A stretch of 64,000 bases of DNA, taken from contig JAPLNL010000098.1 in assembly GCA_026692905.1 (NCBI GenBank), forward strand, positions 19,236 through 83,235, given 5' to 3'. The position numbers were made by a program, and so were the translations under genes. This document shows positions 63,834-64,000 of the stretch, piece by piece; the stretch's first letter is position 1; the number at the start of each line of letters is the position of its first letter. This DNA comes from Planctomycetota bacterium. GTDB lineage: Bacteria > Planctomycetota > Planctomycetia > Pirellulales > Pirellulaceae. The notes under the pieces are model-generated. The model saw only the letters and a list, made by a program, of their open reading frames with translations. It was not told the DNA's origin and did no database searches.

Positions 63834-64000
63834 GTGAGGCTCCAGAAAGAGTCTGATACTGGGCAGGAACCAGGGCAGGAAGGATTTTTAGGCGGGTCGC
63901 TCAAGTCTAGCAGCTCGCTTTACCAAATGCAACTTGATCATAGAGAAGCGTATTACTGGAAGAACGATGTGTCTTGCCAAAGTTCGGAGCGGATGGGCTA
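63834..64000. other. Right edge, no gene seen
   Basis: This presumably holds the promoter of the minus-strand DUF1549 operon. Short open frames show no family. Confidence 0.4.

Noticed and set aside
57540..64000. Second attachment site (copy of the tRNA-Pro 3' end)
   Set aside because: I found no repeat of the T-arm and acceptor sequence before the window end, so island borders cannot be drawn.

Overview
The window looks like chromosomal DNA of a planctomycete, probably of the Pirellulales (Rhodopirellula-like) group. The evidence is the gene content: DUF1501, DUF1549/DUF1553, a PVC-type CxxCH haem protein, ThuA and planctomycete-type ECF sigma families, an N-terminal sorting-like motif seen on planctomycete secreted proteins, and a manganese/iron permease fused to a DtxR-like repressor as in other PVC bacteria. 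No rRNA, CRISPR array or intact transposase was seen. One tRNA is present, tRNA-Pro(GGG).

Layout. 0-10 kb: a partial membrane protein, a ThuA-DUF1501 pair, a class I aminotransferase, a truncated ECF sigma factor beside a six-hairpin cassette, a small anchored protein and a 1.2k-residue CxxCH protein. 10-14 kb: outer-membrane assembly genes in which five POTRA domains and the Omp85 barrel are separate polypeptides in the same frame, followed by scpA. 14-20 kb: repeat-rich DNA and secreted hydrolases (S9 peptidase, ABM-fold protein, BSP-type metalloprotease). 20-29 kb: a glycoconjugate locus with a four-gene overlapping operon (GT2, flippase-like, FAD oxidoreductase, GT-C) and two tandem GT4 paralogues. 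29-36 kb: a shortened MnmE-like GTPase, an esterase, a large unknown secreted protein, a small coiled-coil protein and a kinase-pseudoreceiver fusion. 36-40 kb: glnD-glnB nitrogen signalling. 40-47 kb: M28 peptidase, DUF3253, lipase, permease-repressor fusion and a DegT aminotransferase. 48-57 kb: GTP-type pckG, S10 peptidase, a beta-propeller/dockerin-like protein, tex, and tRNA-Pro with an integrase remnant. 57-64 kb: a four-gene operon (DUF1549/DUF1553, DUF1501, PPC domain, cytochrome-WD40) typical of planctomycete surface or periplasmic degradation systems.

Intergenic DNA is full of dispersed palindromic repeats of several families. Most striking is a family beginning TAGCACGACGCGCAAGC. 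In three unrelated genes (M28 peptidase, DegT aminotransferase, pckG) the leading TAG of this repeat is exactly the stop codon. Two other gene ends also lie inside repeat units. A 166-bp non-coding element is present twice, inverted and about 22 kb apart, with only about four differences.

The strongest leads are the split Omp85 pair (one TAA in an otherwise open frame), the stop-codon-abutting repeats, the permease-DtxR fusion, the MnmE-like GTPase lacking its catalytic tail, and the tRNA-Pro/integrase scar.
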